Both the position numbers and the translations under genes were made by a program. This document shows positions 11,019 through 21,266 of a DNA stretch of 64,000 nt, piece by piece (the stretch's first letter is position 1; every line of letters begins with the position of its first letter). The notes under the pieces were generated by a model. It ran no database searches. It was not told where the DNA came from and saw nothing but the letters and a program-made list of their open reading frames with translations. The stretch lies in the NCBI GenBank assembly GCA_030248295.1, contig JASANH010000626.1, positions 930,001-994,000 of the forward strand, written 5' to 3'. Origin of the DNA: Mesodorylaimus sp. YZB2_4 (lineage: Eukaryota; Nematoda; Enoplea; Dorylaimida; Dorylaimidae).

Positions 11019-12942
11019 ATGTCTCTGCCAACTGGAATCCGATGTAAGCTTTGTTTGACGACGTTTGGGTTGTGGCTTATTGTTTGATTATGTTTTATCA
11101 CTTAGGCTCCATTGGAATTCCGTAACTGTCCTGGCGGCACTGCAACCCTTGCCGTTAGGTTTGCCAGATGGGCCTGCTGCTACCTTTTCTGGGCCCCCTA
11201 ACACAGCTGGAGGACCAGGATATAGCTACTAGCGTGATATGTAAGTTGCAGTGTGCTATTCTTTCAGCAAATGAGGAGCTCTTGAATTATTTTGCCGTTT
11301 GCAAAACGGGTCGTGATCGTGTGGTCAAGATTTCCATCAGGGATGGTATGGTCACTGCCATTTTTGGTGCTTTGTAACGCTGTTATCGTTTCTCTTTCAT
11401 TCAGAGCAATTGTATCGCGATGGCACGTACCCTGCGACCAGTGGTACTTGGGAAACTGACTATGCCCAGATCGCAGCCAAGCTCGTTATCAATGACAACC
11501 AACCGTGCTTTGTCCTGGTTCGATTGGATACGACCGACGCATCTGGTTTATACTTTTGGATGCTAATTACGTATTCGCCCGACGCGGCCTCGGTAGGTAG
11601 CCTGTTGCCATTTCAAGTGTAATTTGGTTTTTCTGGACACTACTCGGTATGGGAACAAGGTTGCGCCGCCCTTGATACGTTCTTGCGTGTAATTTACACG
11701 CCCTGGAAACATATGTATGCGGTTCGTTGCTGTGAATCACCTTGTGCCTCTTTTTTTAGGTTCGACAAAAGATGATTTACGCGGCCACGAAAGCCGCATT
11801 GAAAACCGAGTTTGGTGCCTCTTACATAAAAGAAGAAATCCACGCTGTTGCTAAGGTGAGGATTAATCTCAAATATTGGGAGCAGATGGTGAAATGGTTT
11901 TGTTGTCAATTTTAGGATGAAATGTCCTTCGATGGTCTGCAGCGACTGCGTAAACTTAAAACCGTGCCAGCACCGATGACCGAAGTAGAACAAGAGTTGC
12001 AATCGGTACGTCTGAGCGAGAATGCATTGGTCAATCACTCGAGCGCCCCAGTTAAACAGACGTTGAAAGGGGTTGCATTTCCTATTGACCAAGAAGCATT
12101 GGAAAGACTGGAGCAGTTTCGAACTGGTTTGATCAATTACGTGCAATTGGTAAATTGGATTTCTCTGTCTTAGCTTACAGCTTGTTTCTCACGGGTCTAG
12201 AATGGGAGTAAACAGGGGGTGGATTAGCCGAGTCCGCACACACGTCTTGGTCTGTTTCAGTCGGTCGATACATTGAACGAGGCAATCAAATTGGAACGTT
12301 TCGATACCATGTCTGTCAATCAATTGCGACATTGCATACCAAAAAAGGCGGCGAGATATCATTTTTACAAGTTTAATCATCAGTACGAAGGAGATTATTT
12401 CGAGTCGATTATATTTATTTATTCGATGCCCTCGAGCGGTACTTCTATCAAGGACCGTATGTTGTACAGTAGCTGCAAAGGACCATTTTTGGATTACGTA
12501 GAGCACGAGGTCGGTTTGAAAATCGTAAGAAAGGTAAGAACAGGGTAGTGACTAAATCCCTCGTTGCAGCGGGTCTTTGATGGGATTAAGTCAGAGACGA
12601 GGGGTCAGTGAGATTAGTTGGTCAGCTTGGCACGTACGTTTGGAGCGCCTGATTACACGCCTTTTTTTGTCATCGATTGAGGAAGAGGAGCGAAATTGGT
12701 TCAACAGCGGAAGTCGAATCGCAGCTGTTAGAAAGCCAGCTAGGGGCGTGCCTTGAATCAAGTTAACGAAACTGCTCTTTTAGGTGGAAGTGGATACGAA
12801 CGAAGAGATTAGCGAGCAGTACTTATTGGACGAATTGCATCCAAAGATTCATCTCCACCAGCCGTTATTCGCAAAACCTAAAGGACCACAGAATCAGCGC
12901 GGTTTGCGTCGTATTAATCAGCAACAGGTTGAGCTTTCTTGA
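11019..12942 (+). CDS. TWF: Twinfilin (actin monomer-sequestering, ADF-H family)
   Basis: Seven exons join in frame: 11019-11043, 11268-11345, 11405-11592, 11760-11855, 11916-12149, 12261-12533, 12784-12942, giving 350 aa, the usual twinfilin length. It has two ADF-homology domains. The first runs from MSLPTGIR through KISIRDEQLY, DNQPCFVLVRLD and YSPDAASVRQKMIYAATK. The second contains GVAFPID, the linker PKKAARYHFYKF, GDYFESIIFIYSMPS and KDRMLYSSCK. The C-terminal tail has HPKIHLHQPLFAKPKGP and RGLRR, which in the family bind capping protein and phosphoinositides. Twinfilin sequesters ADP-actin monomers and promotes barbed-end depolymerisation in the cytoplasm. Phases match at every junction. 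Confidence 0.96.
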
Positions 12943-13751
12943 AGACGTCGAGTACAAGCACTCAATTGAAAGCCATGCAATTCGATTTCGTGCTGGGAGC
13001 TTTCACTCGTAATCATCGTGCTTGGGAGGGGTCTAGTAGGTGAGGTTGGTTTGCGGACTGTTAGCGGAGTATGAAATGCATAGCCTTCTTCGGTATCGTT
13101 GTGTCGAATGCAAAAGTGATGGGGTATCTTGTGTGAGGTTTGCTTTCGCGTCGTGATCTAAATAGTAGTGTGCCTAGCCCCATGTTTATAATCATTTAGG
13201 TTTTTACTAACATGTTCTGTTTTTGGGTGGTCGGGGTTCGTGGTCCTGTCCAGACGATGTGCTCGTAGTGAATGGAATTGTGTATTGCCATCTGATTGAT
13301 GACTGTGTGTATGTGAATAAGGACCTGAGAGAGAAGGTCGCGGGGAAGTCCAAGCGAGACTTGGGAAGGAAGTTCTGCAGGGGACATGATCTGCAGCTGT
13401 GCAGTGCCGTCGCAAGGGAGCCTTGCTCTTTTTTTGGGTGACGTGTTATCATTGTTTCCAGGCACGCAATGCGCAGGCGTTGGTCCAGGCTGGAGCACCC
13501 GACCAGCACTTTGAGTCTGCTTTCGCGTGCTGCCCTAATGAAGGCATTTACGAGGGACTGGGACAGGAGATTAGTGGACGCACGATCGTTGGGCACGCGA
13601 TATGTGTTTTCGAGCTGGGGACAATGCCACTTAGGTGGCTCCCCGGAGAGACACATCTTAAAAGGGCGAGGATGCTGATGGGTGAGCGAGGAAGGTTAGG
13701 CTTGTGATTGTACGAGTCGTGTTGGGTGAGAAAGTCATCGTTGAGCATAGA
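12943..13751. other. Intergenic between twinfilin and a small secreted protein
   Basis: No domain-bearing frame was recognised in these 0.8 kb. Confidence 0.4.
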
Positions 13752-14030
13752 ATGGCCAGTGCATTATTCGTCCTGGTCATTGCCTCTTTGCTGTATTTTG
13801 GTCGATGCCACGGTTATTTGAGAGCTGATTACGAGAATCGGAGGGCGCCCTATGAGCAATATCGATCTCGACTGGGTCTGCAGTTGTCGAACATGTTGGG
13901 AATGGGCTGGTCCGCCAGTCCGCCCAAACGGTCCGACGTTGGCCCTTCGCCGAACCGAGCCATCGTGTGGTCACCTACGGCCGTGAGAAACCTGCTGCTT
14001 GCTGCTCGGACCGATGCCCGTGTTGGATGA
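13752..14030 (+). CDS. Small putative secreted protein, prohormone-like
   Basis: This 92-aa frame starts with a convincing signal peptide (MASALFVLVIASLLYFGRCHG, cleavage predicted after about residue 21). The short mature part contains basic pairs (ENRRAP, PPKRSD) that could be convertase sites. No domain or known neuropeptide signature was recognised, and no Gly-basic amidation site was found. The open frame continues upstream to 13704. It could be a neuropeptide precursor, a small effector, or a chance frame. Confidence 0.4.
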   Translation: MASALFVLVIASLLYFGRCHGYLRADYENRRAPYEQYRSRLGLQLSNMLGMGWSASPPKRSDVGPSPNRAIVWSPTAVRNLLLAARTDARVG

Positions 14031-15808
14031 TATGGTGAGGGTGGGGAGAGAACAGTAGATGGTGATATGCTTGACAAAGATTTGGTGTGCTATGGTTCAG
14101 ATGTGTCCGCTATCACGTAAAGGAGTGTATTAGCTTGGTCCTATAGGCCTATTGGAGGTGTCGGAGAGCACAGACACAGTGTTTCCATATGGACGCCCAA
14201 ATCATCCCTTGCTCACGCACCAACCCTTTCCTCCCGTCGTCCGTGACAGACGTAACACGACTTGATTAATGAAGTCGAGAAAATCCATTTCGCCAACACG
14301 TACAGTATCTCGTATGAAAATGAGGCACCCCTACCAATATTGAGCCAGTCAGCACGTCAGAGGTCCGAGAAGATGGGCCAACAGAGATGGTCCTGTGTCG
14401 AAAACGAATCTCCATTCATCACCCATCTGGCACTTAGGCGAATAAGAAATAGGAACGTTCAATTTCGAACGCAAGTCATACTTTTAATCAAACAAAAAAT
14501 TTGCATAGTCTGGTCACAAATATGGGAGCAGGTGCTGGGCATGGTCAGTTGATGCAGTGTGTTCGGGCTGGTCAAACTGACTGTCTGGAGTTGTAAGGTA
14601 AGATTGGTGGGCATGGCTGGGAAAGTATGGACCCCAGGACACACGACACCGCGCTTTCCACTGACGGTCTGCTAGGAGCACCTCAGACTGTGGCACCATA
14701 GTGAGACGGAATAGGGTTTGAGAACCAGAGCCAGGTGGCGGCTAGGCTGGGTACAGACTACGGCCTTCCAGGCAGGGTGGCTGAGCAATGAGGTCCAACC
14801 CCGTGACCTATCATTCAATCAAGCAATATCCTGCGAAATAATAATTTCAGATTAGTCGGAAACGGGGAAATGATTCGAGGGTGGGGCTAAAGTTTGTAAG
14901 AAAAACTTTGGCAGGATTTGACCACAGAACTAACGATTTTACTCTCCAAATCACCCCAAACATTCTTGAAGTAATGAAATTCACTCAATGAGCATAGTTT
15001 GCCGCCTTCGCCCTCTTCTCCAACTAAACATCATGGCAGGATGTCTATGGGCAGGGCTATCCATACCTGAGCAGGAGGTAGATGATGTTCATTCTGCACC
15101 GGGGAGATTATTTGAGGTGGAGTTAGAGTACAGTATAAGAGTATTGTCCCAGAGGGGGACCATTTACTGCATGTACGTTGACTGTGAATCCCCTCGGGCC
15201 CCAGACTACTCTCATTGGTGGTCCTGTATTAACGAGACTCGCAATCGGCTATTCGAAACAGCTTGTTACTGTAGATGAGGGACCTGACCGCGGTTGCACA
15301 CGGCCTTTCAAGATGTTCAGTCGAGGACAGATTCGTGAATTTGTGGGAGCACCTTGTGAGGCAGGCAGCCACTGACTGTGAGATGCGACTGAAGCCATTG
15401 ACTATCTCTTGACCCCCTCCAACCGCGACCACGCTGGGTCTGTCGTTGCTTAGGAAGTCTTCGTTTTGAGTTGATGCTGTCAGGTCAGCATGCAAGGAGG
15501 TATTGTACAGTTGTCAAATGTATAACTACAGATAATATATCGAGGTTTTTCCTATCTCGAGTCTTAATCAAACATTCTATTTTGAGCATCTTTTTTTACA
15601 TATGCCACACGAAATGACTCCACCCACGACCTGATATAAACCTATTCATCAGCCAGGTACTCGTAAATCGAATGTCTCTGGCCGGTGCTCCAATTAGACC
15701 CAGCCGGTGTCTCATCATAAATGCATTTATGCCAACGACTTCCTTCTATTGCAGCCTACCCGCGGCATTGCTGTTTCGACTTTGGTCGTGTCTAGGCACC
15801 CGTCCGAC
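14031..15808. other. Intergenic, 1.8 kb; repeat-like text, no gene seen
   Basis: No recognisable coding region was found. The segment near 15100 (GGGGAGATTATTTGAGGT) resembles one arm of the palindrome at 48882-48920, suggesting a shared dispersed repeat. A pyrimidine-rich acceptor-like TTCTATTGCAG ends at 15754, 55 bp upstream of the next gene's start. Confidence 0.4.
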
Positions 15809-16117
15809 ATGCGTGGTTTGGTACTGGTCCCGTTCCTTCTCTTTGCTGGGCTGGTCATTCGAAGAAGCAGCGCCATCAACCCGTGGTTGCTGTACTCGTA
15901 CAGCGATACCAACGATGACTTGCTGGATGTGGAAATGGTTCGACAACGTCGCAATCCCTCGCCAGCATTGTATGAAAGAGATGCAAAAGTTCAGAACGAG
16001 GCTTTCCTGCAACACTATTTCCGTCGTCTTAAAATACCCTCGGCGGTCAACAGTGGACATCACGGACACCACACGCCACAACCTAGGCGATTGGACATGC
16101 GTTTGGGAAGGCGTTGA
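15809..16117 (+). CDS. Candidate neuropeptide precursor ending in a Gly-Arg-Arg amidation signal
   Basis: This 102-aa protein has a strong N-terminal signal peptide (MRGLVLVPFLLFAGLVI..., cleavage near RRSSA). The mature part contains dibasic sites at QRR, FRR and PRR, and ends exactly in PRR-LDMRL-GRR. By prohormone-processing rules this would release an amidated LDMRLamide; the RLamide end is shared with myomodulin-like peptides, but the match is too short to assign a family. A single exon carries the whole reading frame, and an acceptor-like TTCTATTGCAG 55 bp upstream suggests a 5' untranslated exon or a spliced leader. Confidence 0.5.
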   Translation: MRGLVLVPFLLFAGLVIRRSSAINPWLLYSYSDTNDDLLDVEMVRQRRNPSPALYERDAKVQNEAFLQHYFRRLKIPSAVNSGHHGHHTPQPRRLDMRLGRR

Positions 16118-17405
16118 AGACTAGGATTGATACGAGTATGTTAAGTGCAACGTGAACTACCTGGTAGGAGGAGTGGGGGTGCGAGGTAGTGCGGTGATGC
16201 AGGTTTGCTGATGAATATGGCAAGGCATGTAAAATATGCAAGGCACGCATGGTGTTCGGGGACACGACTGCATTTGCAAGTAGGCTGAACTGACATTCTA
16301 CTTTCGCACGCGCTACCAGTTCGCTAGAGCTAAGGCGTGTGCTGAAGGTTGGGCCCATGCTACACAATCAACACTGAAAAAACCTGTAATAAAATGCTCA
16401 TAATGGGTCCTATGGCTATAGCTAACGAACCGAGAAACACCCGCACATGCGTGATGACGTAGGGTGATGTCGTAAGTCCGCAAACGCCCTTTATAGCAAG
16501 TACATACTGCAGGTGTGTGACCGAGCGTAGGAGAGCGCGGTTGACTGAAGTCGGTGTGGCAAAACTCCGACTGGAGAAAGGGTCTTGCGACTTTTCCTGC
16601 GGCTGAAACATCAACCCGAGGGGTTCACGGCTCCCAGCGAGGGGAGATTGATTAGTCTCTCCCACTCGCCATGGCCTGCCAGGCACGAAGGTTACGTGCC
16701 TCAATCAAAAAGTTGAGCCAGCTGACTTGGTCGATACCTTTTGTTGCTTTCTGTGCTTGTTTCTTGCATCTAGTAAGAACCCGCCTCGGTGGTGCAGCGG
16801 TGAAAGGCGTGTGTCACAGTTTGCTTGGCAGAGCTGGAAACTGGTCGGCCTGGGTTCTCTGGCCGGCTGAGAACTTGGTCAAGTTCTCTCTGCGCCTTGC
16901 ACGCCTGGCGGTGGGTGTTTCACCCTTCATCCCTCCGGGGTCGATAACGAGGGTCGCCAATCATGATTGGAAATCGGACTCCCGAGGACACCCTACTGCT
17001 TCCACTGTTGACGAAAGATGTGGATTCCTCATTAAACGACCGTCTGAACAGCTGCTCGACACAGAGGACTGAGCACACAGTAAAACTGCGCGATTGTGAA
17101 GCAGTAGTCAACAGAAAACAATTGAAGCAGGCAGTCACCAGGCCGAGGAAGTGACCAGGCCGAGCTGATTCATCTGGTGATAAGGCGAACTTTGATCCCG
17201 AATTAGAGCCAAAATGGCTCATTCAAATCGAGATCTATGGCTCATACAGGATGAGCCTGCGTCAAGGCATCATTTACTGAATATACAGTACTGTAGGCTG
17301 AACTGATGCCACGGCATCGTCTCAAAACTTCCTTCAGTTGACGATGCAATGCGATCCTTAAATCAATTAGGTTGCACCAACAGGCACGGTAGTTGCCTGT
17401 TTAGC
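16118..17405. other. Intergenic; possible tRNA-like repeat near 16.79 kb
   Basis: At about 16785-16880 the + strand reads CCTCGGTGGTGCAGCGGTG, similar to a tRNA D-arm/box A region, followed by GGCCTGGGTTCTCTGG. It may be a decayed SINE of a second family. No supported gene is present. Confidence 0.3.
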
Positions 17406-18394
17406 GGTACACCCCAACTGGGCGCTGCCATCTGGGCGCTGGCCATCTGGGCGCCGGCGACTGGACGCTGGGTCAACTAGGCGCTGCCCAAGTAGGCGAT
17501 TCCAGCTGGGCGCCAAGCCATGTAGGCTCTGGCCAACTGGGCGCTGACCTAGCCTTGTACGAATTGAGTGAGCGGCAACTTGACTCATAATTAGTCTATG
17601 TGTGGCCATCACTCATACTGCGGTCGGAACTTTTGCCTTTTACCATGACTAGTATTGAATCGCAGCGCGGTTTATCCGAATATGATCACAGCGGATATAT
17701 TTATGTAAAGGATGAGGAAAGCTCAGACACCACATTAATTTATTGGAGGTGCAAAAAAAGCATCGGTTGTGGTTTTTTCACTTGGTGCAAAACTTGCGAA
17801 AGTATTTGGCATCTTCGTATCTTCTAGGCCGTTACAGCACAGATGCTGAGTTCTCTCTTCAAGCAAGAATGGTCACGTCAGTTGCATTCGTTCCAGAGGA
17901 GGACGTTACCTCAGCACTCAATGTTCTAGATGGGCAGCTGCCTCAAGATTTGGACCCTATATATGCTGGTTCAACAATACGTCTGTCGGTCGCTTGCGCA
18001 ATAATGGCACGCGGGCCCCACCAACGTTTCCTTATTCTGTCTTGAATGTTTATGAACGTACAATAGCTGGAAATGATCGAACCAATAATTTTTCAGAAGC
18101 TTGCTACAAAAAGCTATCTTAGCGGGTGCTATATTTTCTCTCAAGTGCACAAATGTAAAGGTGTGCTCACCAGTGACATTGAAGGAAAAGGAAGTTTTAA
18201 AATTGCCACGCGTCGAGATTCCCTTGACTCTTTCTGCGCTTTTTTACTGCCCTGGCGCCAAGATGGCTCGGCGTCCAGTTTAACGGCGCCTATTTGACCA
18301 GCGCCTAGTTAGTCTAACGTCGAGGTCGCCAGCGCCCACTTGGCCGTCGGCCAGTTGGCAGCGCCCAGTTGACCGCGTCCAGTTGGCCGTGACC
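17406..18394 (+). mobile_element. Mutator-like element (MULE) with 11-bp target duplication
   Basis: An 11-bp direct repeat GCCTGTTTAGC flanks the element at 17395-17405 and 18395-18405. Its ends are inverted: GGTACACCCCAACTGG on the left and, reversed, GGTCACGGCCAACTGG on the right. Each end is an array of short GGCGCTG/CCAACTGG units (17415-17550 and, inverted, 18281-18394). The interior encodes a decayed FLYWCH finger and MULE-type transposase segment. MULEs typically leave duplications of about 8-11 bp, so boundaries, ends and contents agree. Confidence 0.8.
17645..18270 (+). pseudogene. Decayed FLYWCH / MULE transposase remnant
   Basis: The first frame begins MTSIESQRGLSEYDHSGYI and contains YWRCKKSIGCG, a FLYWCH-type finger (Gly-Tyr-x-Tyr, Trp-x-Cys). 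A second frame continues with FFHLVQNLRKYL and ARMVTSVAFVPEEDV. Further fragments resemble the TYIGRWRxxGTRxPPxFP and NVYERT...RTNN blocks found downstream of the MULE transposase core. Frame changes between blocks and loss of the catalytic part mark it as dead. Confidence 0.7.
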
Positions 18395-19848
18395 GCCTGT
18401 TTAGCCCAGCCAGCCAGACTCGCTATGCTATGTAAGGGGACAACTTTTCCCACCTATAACTCAACAATGTATGCATAAAACCGCGTGAAATTTTTAGGAT
18501 AAGCTACGTTTGCTATGGCCAATAATCGTGCAAAATTTCGCTTCCTGCGAATCAAATATAAAAACTCAGCGCCTATGTAGCGATGTTTCCCTACAGAAGA
18601 GAACACAGCTGATCTCGCCAGTCTTTACTGCACACTAAAATATCATCCTACAGCTAAAAGGCACAGAACAGCTGAAAAGAGTGGAATGTGGATAGGAAAA
18701 GAAATCTGTTTGGGTTAGAAGCAGAGAGTGCGCTAGAATGTACATGTGGGAAACTGGATTGTTTCAGGAGAGCCGTGAGAAAGGTTACTGTGTTTAAAGG
18801 TGATGTGATGATTCAATGAGAAGAAGGAAAGGTCATTATCGCGAGAGTCGCGACAGCCTAGTACACGCCATGCGCAATAGACTGCATAGAGCATAACGCG
18901 GGAACCTTTGTACAAGACTTGCGTCAGTTCAGAAGGGATTGAATGGCAAATGCGCTCTATCTATTCTAAATTTCCATCCCTACTACGGATGCGAAAAAGT
19001 ATTGGTATTTCTAAAAAAATCTGTTACAACGGAAGATTAACGTTCAGCCCAGTCACCCTACTCTAACCAAATGCAAGGCGAGACGAGGTTGGCTTGGCTC
19101 CCTCGGCGGCGTTTGTAAATTAATTGCAATCAAACAACTAGTGTGGTGACAAAATGTTCCCGCCTGCATACTGGAACAGCAAGATGCCATAAGCATTATA
19201 CCAGCTGAGTATCTGCAATGCATAAACCCACTGCTATTTCTCTGCATGGTTTTTTGGTCAGGCCAGTGGGGGTCAAAAGAAATGAGCTTGTACATATGTG
19301 CAATGACTGTCCGCAGCGATAATGACTTGCTCTGCAAGATGTGATTGACATTCTACAGCACAAATGGTGGATCGAGACCAACAGGGGCCCCAGCCACTCC
19401 ATTCAGGCAATGGAGAGATGGCAACACGAAAACCCAGAGTCATAAGGTCTATTGCAGAAAGTTGACCGCCTAAAAAGATCCTAGCACGGCTAACATCAGT
19501 CGGATAAGTGCACGAGCCAGCTCGCGCCTGTCGCGCAGAGTGATGCTTCATTCCGGCGGATGGGCACTGATATGCTTGATCAAGTCTGGAATGAAATCGT
19601 GGATACGAGTAAGGCAATGAATAACTTAGATTCAGCATCCTGCACGCCTCACGGTCAGTCCTCAATGCGCACACACACACACAGTACTGTACTGTATTGT
19701 ATATACAGCAGCGATAATGACTTCCCGCTCTGCAGATAATGATTATTAGCATGCTGACTCCACGGAAGCTGAATTTCGTGTTTTAGTGTCGTTGGATAGT
19801 CGCTGAGCATACAGTATAAATATAAGTATGGGACTGCTATGGTGAGCC
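18395..19848. other. Gene-free stretch with a CA microsatellite
   Basis: A short CA run lies at about 19670-19682, next to AGTACTGTACTGTATTGTATA. No gene was seen. Confidence 0.4.
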
Positions 19849-20841
19849 TTGCCGCGAATGAGGGAAATCGCGCAAGACATGGAAGGCTGCGCCTCGCCAA
19901 TGGGGCCTGTAGTTTCAGGAGTGCCACAAGGCTCCCGGCTGGCGCCAATTCTGTTTACGGCATTTATCAATCATATTCTTGAAGATTTCACGAAAGAATT
20001 TCCAGATGTTGTCCTTCAGGCCTATGCTGACGATCTGGCACTGCTTTGCCCTGTGTTAAAAAATGATATCCTCTGCAATGATTTCCAGGCTGCGATTGAC
20101 TGGATAAAGAAGAAAGTGAACGATATCGGTCTTGAATTCAACGCTGATAAAACTCAAGGCTGTTTATTCCACTTTGGACGCTTGCAATCTATACCGATTC
20201 TTAGGCTCGATGGGAAGCAGATTGTTTTTACTGACACTGTGAAGTACCTGGGTGTTCAGCTATCCGCAAACATGCAATTTCAAGAACACTGTCGTCAGCT
20301 CGCCTCATCTTGCAGGCGTATGATCGGTGCATTTCGCCGCAAGTTTGGAAAATTGGCTACCAATGTTCTGAAGACCGTCTATACACAATGCATTCTCCCT
20401 CGTCTCGATTATGCATCCTCTGTTTGGGCTCCGACACAAAAGAAAGCAATCATCGACCTAGAAAAAGTTCAAAAATTTGCAGTTTGCTGCATACAAAACC
20501 AATGGCATATTGACTATGTCACCACGTTGGCTGCCCTAAAGTTGCCTAGTTTGGAAAATCGTAGAAATCAACTGAAACTAATGCAGTTCTACCGGATTTA
20601 TCATGGGCTGACTGCCTATCCGTCACATCAACGACTAACCCATACCGACATGTCTGGTCGTAGGTTCAGTGAACGCACAACGGCTCCTCACCATCTTGAA
20701 ACCCCTGCTGGGAGAACTGCAACATACTCGCAGGCTTTCGAAGTGTCAGCCATAAAACTGTGGAATGATTTACCGTATGATATAGCGAATAGTCCGTATG
20801 ACACTTTTAAGCGATTCGTTTCCAATCTTTGTTTTAATTGA
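19849..20841 (+). mobile_element. 5'-truncated non-LTR retrotransposon (LINE), reverse transcriptase C-terminal part
   Basis: A 330-aa open frame carries reverse transcriptase block 4 (SGVPQGSRLAPILF), the catalytic AYADDLAL, the downstream block KYLGVQL and the thumb-proximal LPRLDYASSVW, then a non-LTR C-terminal stretch ending in PYDTFKRFVSNLCFN. The endonuclease and N-terminal RT blocks are missing, so it is the 3' part of a Jockey/CR1-like element, truncated as is typical for target-primed insertion. It has no internal stop across its length, so it may be fairly young. No target duplication was identified. Confidence 0.85.
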
Positions 20842-21266
20842 CCGTGACCTTTAGACTTATATTTATTTCTATTTTTGTGTGCTGCGCCCTAGTATGGACA
20901 GGTTGTCTTTGGCTGCAGAAATATACAGATACAGAAGACATTCAAAATCAGTGTATGCAACCCAAACGAACATATAATGTTATCACTAGAAGAATTATAA
21001 CCCACCCAAGCATGCATCGCCGAGGGAGCTCTGCCAATCTAAGTCTCGCCTTGTATTCAGTTAGAGTAGGGCGCTTGGGCTAACATTTCCCCTGCCTGAT
21101 AACAGTTTTTTTAAAAATGACTTTGGATTGGTATCGTAAACTCGATAAGCAATGTAAAGTCAATCGCACGTTGCCTCGCTCGCAGGGCTACTCATTCTTT
21201 CTGATGCGTTGCTAGGAGAGGTCGTGAGGTTTCACTGTCATCATTCAGCTCCTTTGTGCAAGCAAA

